A model generated the notes under the pieces. That model saw only the letters and a program-made list of their open reading frames with translations, had not been told where the DNA came from and made no database searches. A program made the position numbers and the translations under genes. From an uncultured Gammaproteobacteria bacterium (GTDB lineage: Bacteria > Pseudomonadota > Gammaproteobacteria > Steroidobacterales > XN24), in NCBI GenBank assembly GCA_947259915.1, contig CAMYOC010000040.1, positions 100,265 to 163,709 on the forward strand: 63,445 nucleotides of DNA, written 5' to 3'. Below are positions 53,602-62,387 of the stretch, piece by piece (position 1 is the stretch's first letter; each line of letters opens with the position of its first letter).

Positions 53602-55188
53602 TCAGGTACGCGGACCGGCGTCCCTGATCTCGGCGCTGGCCTGGTCCGCATAGGTCTCAAAGTTTGTCTGGAATAAAGCCGCCAGACGGAGGCGCGATTG
53701 GTCGTACTCCGCCTGGTCGCTCCAGGTCTTGCGCGGGATCAGAATTTCTGCCGGCACGCCGGGACACTCGATCGGCACCTCGAGCCCGAACACCGGGTCC
53801 GTCTCGGTCGGCGCATTCTTCAGCGTGCCGTCGTGGATCGCATCGACGATAGCACGCGTGTAGGCCAGCTTGACGCGCTTGCCAACGCCAAAGGGACCGC
53901 CGGACCAGCCGGTATTGATCAGCCAGGTGCTGGCATCATGCTGGCGAATCTTGTCCGCCAGCAGCTCCGCATAGCGAGTCGGATGCCAGACCAGAAACGG
54001 ACCGCCAAAGCACGGCGAGAAGGTCGCTTCCGGATCCTCGACGCCAACCTCTGTGCCCGCCACCTTGGCGGTGTAGCCACTGATGAAGTGATACATGGCC
54101 TGTTCCGGGGTCAGCTTGCTGACCGGAGGCAGCACGCCAAAGGCGTCACAAGTCAGAAAGATCACGTTGTGGGGATGACCGCCGATGCACGGGATCTTTG
54201 CGCTATCGATGTACTCGATGGGGTAGGAACCGCGCGTGTTGGTGGTGACGCTGACATCGTGATAATCGACCTCACGGCTACGCTCGTCGAACACCACGTT
54301 CTCCAGCACCGAGCCGAAACGCAGCGCCCGATAGATATCCGGCTCTGCCTCCTCGGACAGATCGATAACCTTGGCGTAACAACCACCCTCGATATTGAAC
54401 ACACCGTCGTCGGACCAGCAATGCTCGTCATCGCCGATCAGCTTACGCTTCGGATCGGCCGACAAGGTGGTCTTGCCAGTGCCGGACAAGCCGAACAAGA
54501 TCGATGTATCGCCGTGCTCACCCTCGGTAGCGGAACAGTGCATGGACAGCACATCACGCTTGGGCATCAGATAATTCATGATCGTGAACACGCCCTTCTT
54601 CATCTCGCCGGCGTACTCGGTGCCGAGGATGATGAACTCGCCGCGTCCGAAATTGAGATTGACGCTGGTCTTTGACGTCACCCCCTCGATCAGCCCGCCG
54701 GCGGGAAAACCGCCGGCATTGAAAATGACGTATTCGGGCTCTTCGAAACGCGCGAGCTGCTCGTCGGTCGGGCGGATCAGCATGTTGTGCATAAACAGCG
54801 CGTGGTAGGGGCGCGCGCAGATCACCCGGACTTTGATCCGGTACTTGGGCGCCCAACCGGCGTAGGCGTCGACGCAGTAGAGATGCTCGCGGGTATTGAG
54901 ATAATCGATGGCGCGATCGCGGTTGATGTTGAAGCTGTTCTCGTCCAGCCCGATGTTGACCTTGCCCCACCAGATGTCCTGTTCGCTACTGGCCTCCCTG
55001 ATGACCCGCTTGTCTAGCGGGCTGCGCCCGGTCTTCTCGCCCGACATGGCCACCAGCGCGCCGGTCGAGGTGACCGCGCTGCCCGCATCGTAGCGCAGCG
55101 CGTGCTCATAGAGTTCCCCCGGCGTCAGGTTTCTGTAGATCGTGTCCACCGTGATGCCGTAGGGTTGCAGCGAAAAATGCATGCTCAT
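53602..55188 (-). CDS. pckA: Phosphoenolpyruvate carboxykinase (ATP)
   Basis: This 528-residue enzyme interconverts oxaloacetate + ATP with PEP + CO2. It has kinase-1a GLSGTGKTTLSADPKR, kinase-2 LIGDDEHCWSDDGVFNIEGG, and the substrate segment SGEKTGRSPLDKRV. ATG 55188 follows CGGAG by 6 bases; a TTG three bases upstream and ATG 55182 are alternatives. It is divergent from the fumarate reductase operon, with 266 bases between the starts. Confidence 0.97.
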   Translation of the reverse strand: MSMHFSLQPYGITVDTIYRNLTPGELYEHALRYDAGSAVTSTGALVAMSGEKTGRSPLDKRVIREASSEQDIWWGKVNIGLDENSFNINRDRAIDYLNTREHLYCVDAYAGWAPKYRIKVRVICARPYHALFMHNMLIRPTDEQLARFEEPEYVIFNAGGFPAGGLIEGVTSKTSVNLNFGRGEFIILGTEYAGEMKKGVFTIMNYLMPKRDVLSMHCSATEGEHGDTSILFGLSGTGKTTLSADPKRKLIGDDEHCWSDDGVFNIEGGCYAKVIDLSEEAEPDIYRALRFGSVLENVVFDERSREVDYHDVSVTTNTRGSYPIEYIDSAKIPCIGGHPHNVIFLTCDAFGVLPPVSKLTPEQAMYHFISGYTAKVAGTEVGVEDPEATFSPCFGGPFLVWHPTRYAELLADKIRQHDASTWLINTGWSGGPFGVGKRVKLAYTRAIVDAIHDGTLKNAPTETDPVFGLEVPIECPGVPAEILIPRKTWSDQAEYDQSRLRLAALFQTNFETYADQASAEIRDAGPRT

Positions 55189-55454
55189 CAAAATCTCCGA
55201 TTCGAGCCGGGCAGCGGGCCGTGATTTGCAGCCGCAATGACCGACGGTCTGGCTTGATTTTCTTGGGTAATATCTGGCGCAAACAGCGTGACTGGAGCTC
55301 CGGACGTGGCGTGACCAGGTCGGCCCGGGCAGCTCCGGGCATCGTCACCGCTACGGGTTTTGTTCAATCCCTAATGATAAAGGACCGGGGCCGAATTCGC
55401 AGCCCCAAAAAAGAGGTTCACATAACACACAGATGCAGGCAGGATGGGGCCCTG

Positions 55455-56261
55455 ATGGCCCGTTCGCCCTACATCAGCTCCGCCGCCGAAGCCGTAGACC
55501 GTCAATCGGTGCGGGGGAGGGCAGACGCCACCTGGCCAGCAGAGTCCCGCCGTCAGGTGATCTACGAATTGATCAGCGGCCTGAGCGGTCTGGCGCTGGC
55601 CCTGTTTATGTGGGGCCACATGTTTTTCGTCGCCTCTATCCTGCTCGGCACGCGTGGCTTTGACTGGCTCGCTGAGGCGCTGGAAGTCACCTATATCGCG
55701 CAGCCGACAGTGGTAATTATCTTTGCCCTGTTCGTCATCCATGCGGCGCTGGCCGCGCGCAAGATACCGGCGCAGCTGCGCGAGCGGCGGCGTTTTGCTC
55801 ATCTGGCCAAAGAGCTCCGCGATTCCGAGCGGCAGTGGCGAAACATCGGCCCGGATGGCGTGCTCAAACCCCACGTCGAGTCCTGGCTGTGGATCTGGCA
55901 GGTGCGCACCGGCATGATCATGCTGGTTCTCGGCAGCTTCCACCTGGTGCTGATCGGGCTGGATATCTTTACCACGCTGTTCGGGGATCGCGCCGGCATC
56001 GAGGCGGCCACTTCCATGGCCCGGACCGCCGGCGGTCTGGTGTGGGTCTACGGCGTGTTGCTGCTGTGCGTGGAGTTCCATGCCGGTATCGGCCTCTACC
56101 GGCTGGCGATCAAATGGGGCGCTGGCGCCCGACTCAGCCGCACGGCCTTGTGGCGGGTCGAGAAATTCCTGTTCTGGTTCTTCCTCGGCCTCGGCCTGGT
56201 GGTTCTGCTGGTGCTGGCCGAAATCATCCCGCCGCCGCTGGGCTTTATCCTGGGCAGCTGA
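55455..56261 (+). CDS. frdC: Fumarate reductase / succinate dehydrogenase di-haem cytochrome b subunit
   Basis: ATG 55455 gives 268 residues with five transmembrane helices, the class B (Wolinella-type) quinone-reactive subunit. All four haem-ligand histidines can be placed: H55 (WGHMFF), H96 (VIHAAL), H163 (GSFHLV) and H209 (EFHAGIG). Glu207 next to the last one matches the Wolinella 'E-pathway' glutamate. frdA follows after 15 bases. The long open frame upstream to 55221 has no family similarity and is not used. Confidence 0.9.
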   Translation: MARSPYISSAAEAVDRQSVRGRADATWPAESRRQVIYELISGLSGLALALFMWGHMFFVASILLGTRGFDWLAEALEVTYIAQPTVVIIFALFVIHAALAARKIPAQLRERRRFAHLAKELRDSERQWRNIGPDGVLKPHVESWLWIWQVRTGMIMLVLGSFHLVLIGLDIFTTLFGDRAGIEAATSMARTAGGLVWVYGVLLLCVEFHAGIGLYRLAIKWGAGARLSRTALWRVEKFLFWFFLGLGLVVLLVLAEIIPPPLGFILGS

Positions 56262-56276
56262 GGGCGGAGCCGCATC

Positions 56277-58241
56277 ATGGACAAGATCGAGACCACAGAT
56301 GTACTGGTAATCGGCGGCGGCCTCGCAGGTGAGCGCTGTGCGATGGAAGCCGCCGCGCTTGGACAACGAGTCACCATCCTGTCGCTGGTGCCACCTCGAC
56401 GCAGCCATAGCTGCGCGGCCCAGGGTGGGATGCAGGCGGCCCTGGGTAATTGCGTCAAGGCCGCCGGCGATAGCACAGACCTGCACTTCCTCGACACGGT
56501 CAGAGGCTCCGACTGGGGCGCCGACCAGGAGGTGGCGCGCATCTTCGCCGACAACGCCCCGGTCGCGGTGCGCGAACTGGCCCACTTCGGTGTGCCATGG
56601 ACCCGGGTGCGGCCCGGGCGCAACGTCTATCACATCAAGGGCCAGCAGGTGGCCATCGACGAGCCGGCTGAAAAAGCCGGCCTGATCATGCACCGGGATT
56701 TCGGCGGCACCGCCAAGTGGCGCGCCTGTTACGCTGCCGCCGGGACCGGCCACGCAGCCTTATACGCGATCGATGGCGAGGTCCTCAGGCTGGGCATCGA
56801 GGTACGCGATCGCGCCGAGGCGCTGGCGCTGATCCACGCAGACGGCCGCTGCCATGGTGCCGTAACCCGCTGTCTGCGTACGGGCCAGGTGGGGGTGATC
56901 CTGGCCAAGGCCACGGTAATCGCCACCGGCGGCTTCGGCCGCATCTACGGCCGTTACACCACCAACGCAACTATCAACGAAGGCACCGGTGCGGCGATCG
57001 CCCTGGCCACCGGCGTCGTGCCCCTGGGCAACATGGAGGCGGTCCAGTTTCATCCGACCGGTCTGTGGCCCAGCGGCATCCTCGTGACCGAGGGCTGTCG
57101 CGGCGATGGCGGCTACCTGCTGAATCGCGAAATGGAACGTTTCATGGTGGAGCTCGAGCCGGCCAAGCAGGAGTTGGCCAGCCGCGATGTGGTCTCCCGC
57201 CACATGATGGGCCAGATCCGCGATGGCAAGGGTGTGGATCATCCCGGCGGCCCGCATCTGTGGCTGGATCTGCGGCATCTGGGCGAAGAACACCTGACCA
57301 CGAAGCTGCGCGAGGTCTACGAGATCTGCCGCGACTTCCTCGGTATCAAGCCCTGGGAGGAACTCATCCCGGTACGCCCGACCCAGCACTATTCCATGGG
57401 TGGAGTCCGGGTGAACAAAGACGGCGAGGCCTACGGCATGCGCGGACTTTATGCGGCGGGGGAGGCGGCCTGCTGGGATATGCACGGGTTCAATCGCCTG
57501 GGCGGTAACAGTCTGGCCGAGACCCTGGTCGCGGGACGGATCGTCGGCGCGCGGGTGGCTGAGTTTGCCGCCGATCACCAGATCGAGGCCGACACCGGTC
57601 TCGCCCTCGCGTTCCTCCAGGAAACCGAGCTCACGATCGATGCCTGGCTCGCACGGACCGGTCAGGGGCCCAACGTCTACGACATCCGCGACGCCATGGG
57701 CGAGATCATGATGGGCAAGGTGGGTATCTTCCGCCAGGGCGACGAGCTGCAGGCCGCGGTCAACGAATTGCGTGCGTTGCATGACAGTCTCGACCAGGCG
57801 GTCCTGCGCTGCCGCGAACCGGGCGCCAACCCGGAACTCAGTTTCGCGCTGCGTCTCAAAGGCATGCTGCGGCTGGCACTGGTCGCCGCCATGGGCGCTT
57901 TGGCCCGGGAGGAGAGCCGTGGCGCGCACTCGCGTATCGATTTCCCCGCCCGCGACGATCGCAACTGCCTCAGCCGCACCCTGGTGCGGTGGGGGCACAG
58001 CGAAGACGAGCCGATGTTCAGCTACGAGCCGGTCGGCCTGCTCGATCTGCCGCCAGGCGATCGCGGCTACGGCAAGGCCAGCCACGTCGATATGGAGCTC
58101 AGTATCGAGCAGTACAACGATTCTGTTTTGACGCGACAACAGGAACAGGGACGACTAGCGACACAAGAGCCGATGGGCGCGAGTCTGCGTGAGGGCGCCT
58201 GGCATGATGCAGAAGCGCGCGCGGGCCTGACGGGAACATGA
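56277..58241 (+). CDS. frdA: Fumarate reductase / succinate dehydrogenase flavoprotein subunit
   Basis: This 654-residue flavoprotein is almost the same length as Wolinella FrdA (656). FAD-binding GGGLAGERCAMEAA, covalent-FAD histidine H44 in RRSHSCAAQGGMQAAL, HPTGLWPSGILVTEGCRG with the active-site His/Arg, and RPTQHYSMGGVRVN are present. It forms the catalytic dicarboxylate site. It lies 15 bases after frdC and 6 bases before frdB. Direction (fumarate reduction versus succinate oxidation) cannot be told from sequence. Confidence 0.95.
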   Translation: MDKIETTDVLVIGGGLAGERCAMEAAALGQRVTILSLVPPRRSHSCAAQGGMQAALGNCVKAAGDSTDLHFLDTVRGSDWGADQEVARIFADNAPVAVRELAHFGVPWTRVRPGRNVYHIKGQQVAIDEPAEKAGLIMHRDFGGTAKWRACYAAAGTGHAALYAIDGEVLRLGIEVRDRAEALALIHADGRCHGAVTRCLRTGQVGVILAKATVIATGGFGRIYGRYTTNATINEGTGAAIALATGVVPLGNMEAVQFHPTGLWPSGILVTEGCRGDGGYLLNREMERFMVELEPAKQELASRDVVSRHMMGQIRDGKGVDHPGGPHLWLDLRHLGEEHLTTKLREVYEICRDFLGIKPWEELIPVRPTQHYSMGGVRVNKDGEAYGMRGLYAAGEAACWDMHGFNRLGGNSLAETLVAGRIVGARVAEFAADHQIEADTGLALAFLQETELTIDAWLARTGQGPNVYDIRDAMGEIMMGKVGIFRQGDELQAAVNELRALHDSLDQAVLRCREPGANPELSFALRLKGMLRLALVAAMGALAREESRGAHSRIDFPARDDRNCLSRTLVRWGHSEDEPMFSYEPVGLLDLPPGDRGYGKASHVDMELSIEQYNDSVLTRQQEQGRLATQEPMGASLREGAWHDAEARAGLTGT

Positions 58242-58247
58242 GGAGCG

Positions 58248-59003
58248 TTGATGGCGACTGAATCCGACAGCAGCCGCGAACTCACCTTCGAGATCTTTCG
58301 CTTCAATCCGTTGGACCCGGGATCCGAACCCCGGATGCAAACCTACACCCTGCGCGAAGAACCCTATATGACGCTGTTCCGGGCGCTAAACCGCATCCGC
58401 GAGGAGCAGGACCCCGGTCTGCAGTTCGATTTCGCCTGCCGCTCCGCCGTTTGCGGCTCCTGCGGCATGATGATCAACGGCCGGCCCACGCTGGCCTGCA
58501 AGACGCTGACCTCCGATCTGGCGTCGACCATCCGTTTGCACCCGCTGCCGGCCTTCAAATTGATCGGCGATCTGTCCGTGGACACTGGCACCTGGTTCCG
58601 CGAGATGGGCAGCCGGGTCGAAGCCTGGGTGCACGAGCGCCAGGCTTTCGATCCCGAAGCGATCGAAGAACCGATGGACGATGACCTGGCCGTGGCCATC
58701 TACGAGTCAGATCGCTGCATCGAGTGTGGCTGCTGCGTCGCCAGCTGCGGCGTCGCCAATACCCGCGGCGACTTCCTGGCACCGGCCGGTATGAACCGGG
58801 TGGCGCGTTTCATGATGGATCCCCGCGACGGTCGCAGCACCGGCGACTGGTTCGAAGTGGTCGCCAGCGATGAGGGTGTATTCGGCTGTATCGGGCTGAT
58901 GGCCTGCCAGGATGTCTGCCCCAAGGAACTCCCGCTGCTGGAGGTGTACGGCTATCTGCGACGCCGCGCTCTCGGCGCCGCGTTCGTCCGCAAACAGCGT
59001 TGA
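58248..59003 (+). CDS. frdB: Fumarate reductase / succinate dehydrogenase iron-sulfur subunit
   Basis: This 251-residue subunit carries [2Fe-2S] cysteines C63, C68, C71 and C83 (FACRSAVCGSCGMM…LAC), a [4Fe-4S] set C156, C159, C162 in CIECGCCVASC, and C166 with C213 and C219 plus C223 in GCIGLMACQDVCPKELP for the [3Fe-4S] and remaining ligands. It passes electrons between FrdA and the di-haem FrdC. It completes the C-A-B gene order seen in Wolinella-type operons. Confidence 0.95.
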   Translation: MMATESDSSRELTFEIFRFNPLDPGSEPRMQTYTLREEPYMTLFRALNRIREEQDPGLQFDFACRSAVCGSCGMMINGRPTLACKTLTSDLASTIRLHPLPAFKLIGDLSVDTGTWFREMGSRVEAWVHERQAFDPEAIEEPMDDDLAVAIYESDRCIECGCCVASCGVANTRGDFLAPAGMNRVARFMMDPRDGRSTGDWFEVVASDEGVFGCIGLMACQDVCPKELPLLEVYGYLRRRALGAAFVRKQR

Positions 59004-59268
59004 CGAGGGAAGGGCGGCGAATCCTCCGCAGCGTGTCGCCCCCGGCGCTCACCGATCGCGGGAGATCAGTTTCACATAATGTTCTATCATTGCAGCGCTA
59101 TGGGCTCGAATCAGGCATCATCCGCAACTCACAATTCAATGAGTTGTCTTATAGCTGAGGCTCAGGGGCTCCCGCCGATGGTCCGCATACCGGCCAGGGA
59201 ACCTCAGACCACCGGCGCACCGGCCGGTGGATCGGATCGGCGGAGATACAGGGCAGGAGACACACCCG

Positions 59269-60102
59269 ATGAGTGAACCCTCGATCGAATTACCCATGCT
59301 GGATGGCCCGGCATGGGCCAAAGCGCGGGACGCTGTTCATGCCTACACCCGTGTCATCGGCAAGATCCGGGGCGCGGTCGCCTATCGCCAGAAGCATTGG
59401 TGGCATCTGCCGCTGCATACATTCGCCCGCGGCGTCACCACCGGCACCGTGCATGTGCCCTGGGGCGGGTTCGAGATCCGGCTTGACCTGCTCGACGGCC
59501 ACGCGACCATGATGTCCAGTGACGGCCGCGCCAAGCGCCTGCTGCTCACCAATCTCAGCGCCCGCGCGCTAGCCACCCATTTCGTCGCCAGACTGGCCGG
59601 CTGGGGCGTCATCGTCGACGTCGATCCGGACGAATTCGACGACACGACGCTGCCTGCCGATTGCGTCGAGCAGATGCGCGCCCTGTGGCAGGCCACGCTC
59701 TGGGTTGACACCGTACTAAACCGCTTGCGCGCCGAACAGCGCAACGAAACATCACCGGTATATCTCTGGCCACATCATTTCGACCTTTCGATGCTGTGGT
59801 TCTCCGGTCGCAAGGTTCCCGGCATAGATCCATTCAACGAGGAGCAGGCCGACGAACAGATGAATTTCGGTTTCGCCTTCGGCGACACGTCCCATCCGGA
59901 TCCGTATTTCTACATCACCGCATATCCACTGCCCGACGGACTGTCGGAGATCGAGCTGCCGGATTTCGCCAGCTGGCGGCAAGATGATTGGACTGGAATC
60001 TTCGCTGCCTACGATGACATCCGCACACTCAATCGGCCATCTCTGTCCATCATCGATCTGATGCGCAGCGCGCTCGCCACCGGTGAATCGTTGATGGAGT
60101 GA
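59269..60102 (+). CDS. DUF5996 family protein
   Basis: ATG 59269 (AGGAG 9 bases upstream) gives 277 residues. WWHLPLHTFARGVTTG, YLWPHHFDLSMLWFSG, MNFGFAFGDTSHPDPYFYITAYP and the closing FAAYDD are typical of DUF5996, a widespread soluble family without known function but with conserved His residues (WPHHFD). The 265-base gap before it shows no gene. No operon partner is evident. Confidence 0.85.
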   Translation: MSEPSIELPMLDGPAWAKARDAVHAYTRVIGKIRGAVAYRQKHWWHLPLHTFARGVTTGTVHVPWGGFEIRLDLLDGHATMMSSDGRAKRLLLTNLSARALATHFVARLAGWGVIVDVDPDEFDDTTLPADCVEQMRALWQATLWVDTVLNRLRAEQRNETSPVYLWPHHFDLSMLWFSGRKVPGIDPFNEEQADEQMNFGFAFGDTSHPDPYFYITAYPLPDGLSEIELPDFASWRQDDWTGIFAAYDDIRTLNRPSLSIIDLMRSALATGESLME

Positions 60103-60246
60103 GACGTCTGGCGCCGATGGCAGCCGGCCCGCCCATTCAAACATCACCGTGCCACGCGATCTATCCGCCACAACTCCGATCCATGCACGGGCCGCAAAAA
60201 ATACCCGTCTCGGACATTACAGTCATAGACCATTCCCGACCGCGTT

Positions 60247-60600
60247 ATGAATCGCGAGACATTTGAAAGCGTGGTTCACGAGGTGCTCGACGCGCTGCCG
60301 CAATGGGCGGTCGATTGTGTCGACAACTTACGGGTGGTGGTCGAAGATCTTCCTACAGTGGAACAGAACCCGGAGCAGGAAGACCTCCTGGGACTATACG
60401 ACGGCATTCCACTTCACGAGCGCGGACCGGAGTACGTGTCCGAACTGCCGGACACGATCTATATCTTCCGTGAGCCACATCTTGTGCTGGGTCTCCCGGA
60501 TGACGAACTCCGGGACGAAATCCAGCGTACCGTGTTGCATGAATTGGCCCATTATTTCGGCATCGATGACGAACGCCTCGATGAGATCGGATGGGGGTAG
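60247..60600 (+). CDS. Zincin-like metallopeptidase (Zincin_1 family)
   Basis: This 117-residue minimal metallopeptidase has VLHELAHYFGIDDERLDE, the HExxHxxG…D zinc motif of the Zincin_1 family, close to its C-terminus as is usual. It begins MNRETFESVVHEVLDALPQW. It is cytoplasmic; targets are unknown. It follows DUF5996 by 144 bases. Confidence 0.88.
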   Translation: MNRETFESVVHEVLDALPQWAVDCVDNLRVVVEDLPTVEQNPEQEDLLGLYDGIPLHERGPEYVSELPDTIYIFREPHLVLGLPDDELRDEIQRTVLHELAHYFGIDDERLDEIGWG

Positions 60601-60753
60601 ACGACGCGGGCCGACGCATTGTCGACAAATGTGCCGTCTTTTCGGTGTAATACCAATACGTTACGCCCGTACAATGAAGTCCTTTCTAGTTATGGACCCC
60701 GCGCGGACCCGGATAACCGCACCCGTGTTCGACACGGAGCCTTGCTTCTCAGC

Positions 60754-61212
60754 CTACAAATCCCGCCCGAAGTTCATCTGCTGCGCCAGCCGAATCGTTT
60801 CATGACGCTCCATGTCCAACAATGAGCGCAGCAGCTCACGCGTCTCCGGGATTTCCGCGCGGGAAAGCAGATCACCATACAGAGCCATAACCTGATTATG
60901 AAAATCCAGGATCGCCCGACCAATCTCCTCGGAATCAAGCTCAGCATACGAGGGATCGCAGACCCGTCCCGGATCGATCGGCGCCCGGCTCAGATAGTCG
61001 TATACCCAGGTATCCAACGCATTTGCGTCCGCAGAGGACTCAAATGCCGACACCATACTTGCCAGCGCCGTTTCGTGTTCCGCAAGATAAGCGAGCAGCC
61101 ACTTTTCCGACGTCTGCCCAGTCTCGGAAGCGCTTTGCCCGAGGCATTCGCCAAGTCGCTGATGCATGAGGCGGGTCAGGTCAATCACCTCACCCAAAGT
61201 CGTGATTTTCAT
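60754..61212 (-). CDS. Ferritin-like helical protein of unknown function
   Basis: This 152-residue all-helical protein has possible di-iron ligands spaced as in ferritin-like bundles: YLAEHETALASM, ILDFHNQVMALYGDLL and LLDMERHETIRLAQQ (E-x-x-H). The resemblance is by pattern only; no family is certain. It is transcribed away from dif, and its start is about 120 bases from the dif site. Confidence 0.6.
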   Translation of the reverse strand: MKITTLGEVIDLTRLMHQRLGECLGQSASETGQTSEKWLLAYLAEHETALASMVSAFESSADANALDTWVYDYLSRAPIDPGRVCDPSYAELDSEEIGRAILDFHNQVMALYGDLLSRAEIPETRELLRSLLDMERHETIRLAQQMNFGRDL

Positions 61213-61332
61213 CGCAAAGCCCGTATCAACCAGTCCCCTATATTGAAGTCTAGACCCCCAGCCGGAGGACGATGCTTGCGAACGGCTGAGCCCTGCCTGA
61301 AAGGCTCTGATGCCTGGCTATTTTCAAGTCTG

Positions 61333-61360
61333 ATTTAACATAATATACATTATGCGCACT
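61333..61360 (-). other. dif: dif site (XerC/XerD chromosome-dimer resolution)
   Basis: Read on the minus strand, the 28 bases match the E. coli dif site at 27 positions as I recall it. The XerC arm is RGTGCGCATAA-like (61350–61360, first base differs), the central hexamer is TGTATA (61344–61349), and the XerD arm is TTATGTTAAAT (61333–61343, identical). XerCD recombination here resolves dimeric chromosomes at division under FtsK control, so this marks the replication terminus. Surrounding KOPS polarity agrees. Confidence 0.92.
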
Positions 61361-61560
61361 TATCCAGAGATGCCGGAATCTCATCAAAACCGCTCTCTTT
61401 TGGTCCTGTGGCCCTGGGATATGGATTTGAGGACAAAAACGATCTGTTGGGTGTCGGCTCCTGCGATTTCACCGCCCGCAATCGTTGTCGCAGCGAAGAC
61501 CGGAGCATCGATCAATGGAATGACTTTTTGTCGATAACGGAGGCCACCAGCATGCCCTGA

Positions 61561-62001
61561 AACGGTTCCGGCGGTGTTCATGGGCTGCATACCGGCTGTC
61601 CCAGGGCTTCGGCGAGTCTGGCGACGAGTGAGCGCCTGGCGCAGGATTTCGTCCCCGGGCGGCCGGGTCACACGGAGCAACGCGGCGACGGGATCTTCTG
61701 GATTTATACGCGCCTCCGGGCTGACGAGCTGGGATTCCGGGCGGCGGCTCAAGCGTTCATGGAGAACATAGGCCCGGACCAGAATGTGAACGTGCAGGAT
61801 CTCGCCGTCTATTTCACCGACAGCCTGCACGTCGCGCGGAAATTCAGCCCCGACGGCCAACCCATCATGACCCTCTGTTTGTACGAGGACGGGACGCCCG
61901 CCACCTGGCACGCTTGGCGGGCGGACTGTTTCTCGGCCCACGAGAATTTCAGGGAGCGCCTCCAGCGCCTGTACGGGAATTTCCGGCCGAGCTGCCCGTG
62001 A
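61561..62001 (+). pseudogene. Degenerate or 5'-truncated gene next to dif
   Basis: The plus-strand frame is open from 61561 to the stop at 61999–62001, and its codons from about 61621 on nearly all end in G or C, a strong coding signal. The product includes DGIFWIYTRLRADELGFRAA and later QNVNVQDLAVYFTDSLHVARKF. There is no ATG/GTG start before 61759 (80 residues from there). The same frame continues upstream of a TGA at 61558–61560 with less coding-like codons. This looks like a gene that lost its 5' end. No family recognised. The antisense frame over 61384–61941 is judged a shadow. Confidence 0.45.
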
Positions 62002-62023
62002 TGTTCAGATACATCGGGTTGGG

Positions 62024-62176
62024 ATGATGATCTGCGCCGACATGGTCGTGCCCGACCGCTACGATGAGAATGAAGCGACCAATTACTGTCGCTATGCCCG
62101 ACTCGATGAAAAGCGGGTCGAACTCGAAAGCACCTATGGCGTGCAGGCGCTCGAGGCGATGCTCGAAGCGAAATAA
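62024..62176 (+). CDS. Short ORF of unknown function
   Basis: This 50-codon ORF starts ATG-ATG after GGGTTGGG. The product is charged (VVPDRYDENEATNYCRYARL, then DEKRVELESTYGVQALEAML) with genome-like codon use. It lies 22 bases downstream of the degenerate frame and may be a real small gene or the tail of the same remnant. No function can be suggested. Confidence 0.4.
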   Translation: MMICADMVVPDRYDENEATNYCRYARLDEKRVELESTYGVQALEAMLEAK

Positions 62177-62387
62177 TCGTCAGTGACGTGACCTGGCCCG
62201 CGAGCGTAACTGCGATCGCACCGCCTTTGACCATGTGAGTCTGCCCAACTCTTACGCATTTCTTGGCGCCCTGCCCCACTCGTCGGGAGACAAGAAACGG
62301 CCAAAACACGTCGTTCACCTGGTTCTAACAAACGTCTTTTTTTTAAACAATCGGACATCCAGAATGTAGCCGGCTATCTGGGAGTAT

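Larger units (their letters stand above)
61213..62387. other. Terminus region: dif plus degenerate coding sequence
   Basis: This is 1.2 kb with no confident intact gene. It holds the dif site (61333–61360), an interrupted plus-strand coding frame (61339–62001), a 50-codon ORF (62024–62176), and a T-rich stretch near 62334–62345 before the convergent mscS stop. Confidence 0.6.

Noticed and set aside
59070..59097. CATAATG-containing sequence as a second dif site
   Set aside because: Only the short CATAATGT core resembles dif; neither the XerC nor the XerD arm is present.
61384..61941. 185-codon minus-strand ORF near dif
   Set aside because: Its codons align with plus-strand codons whose third positions are almost all G or C, so the plus frame is the coding one. 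The product has no recognisable features.
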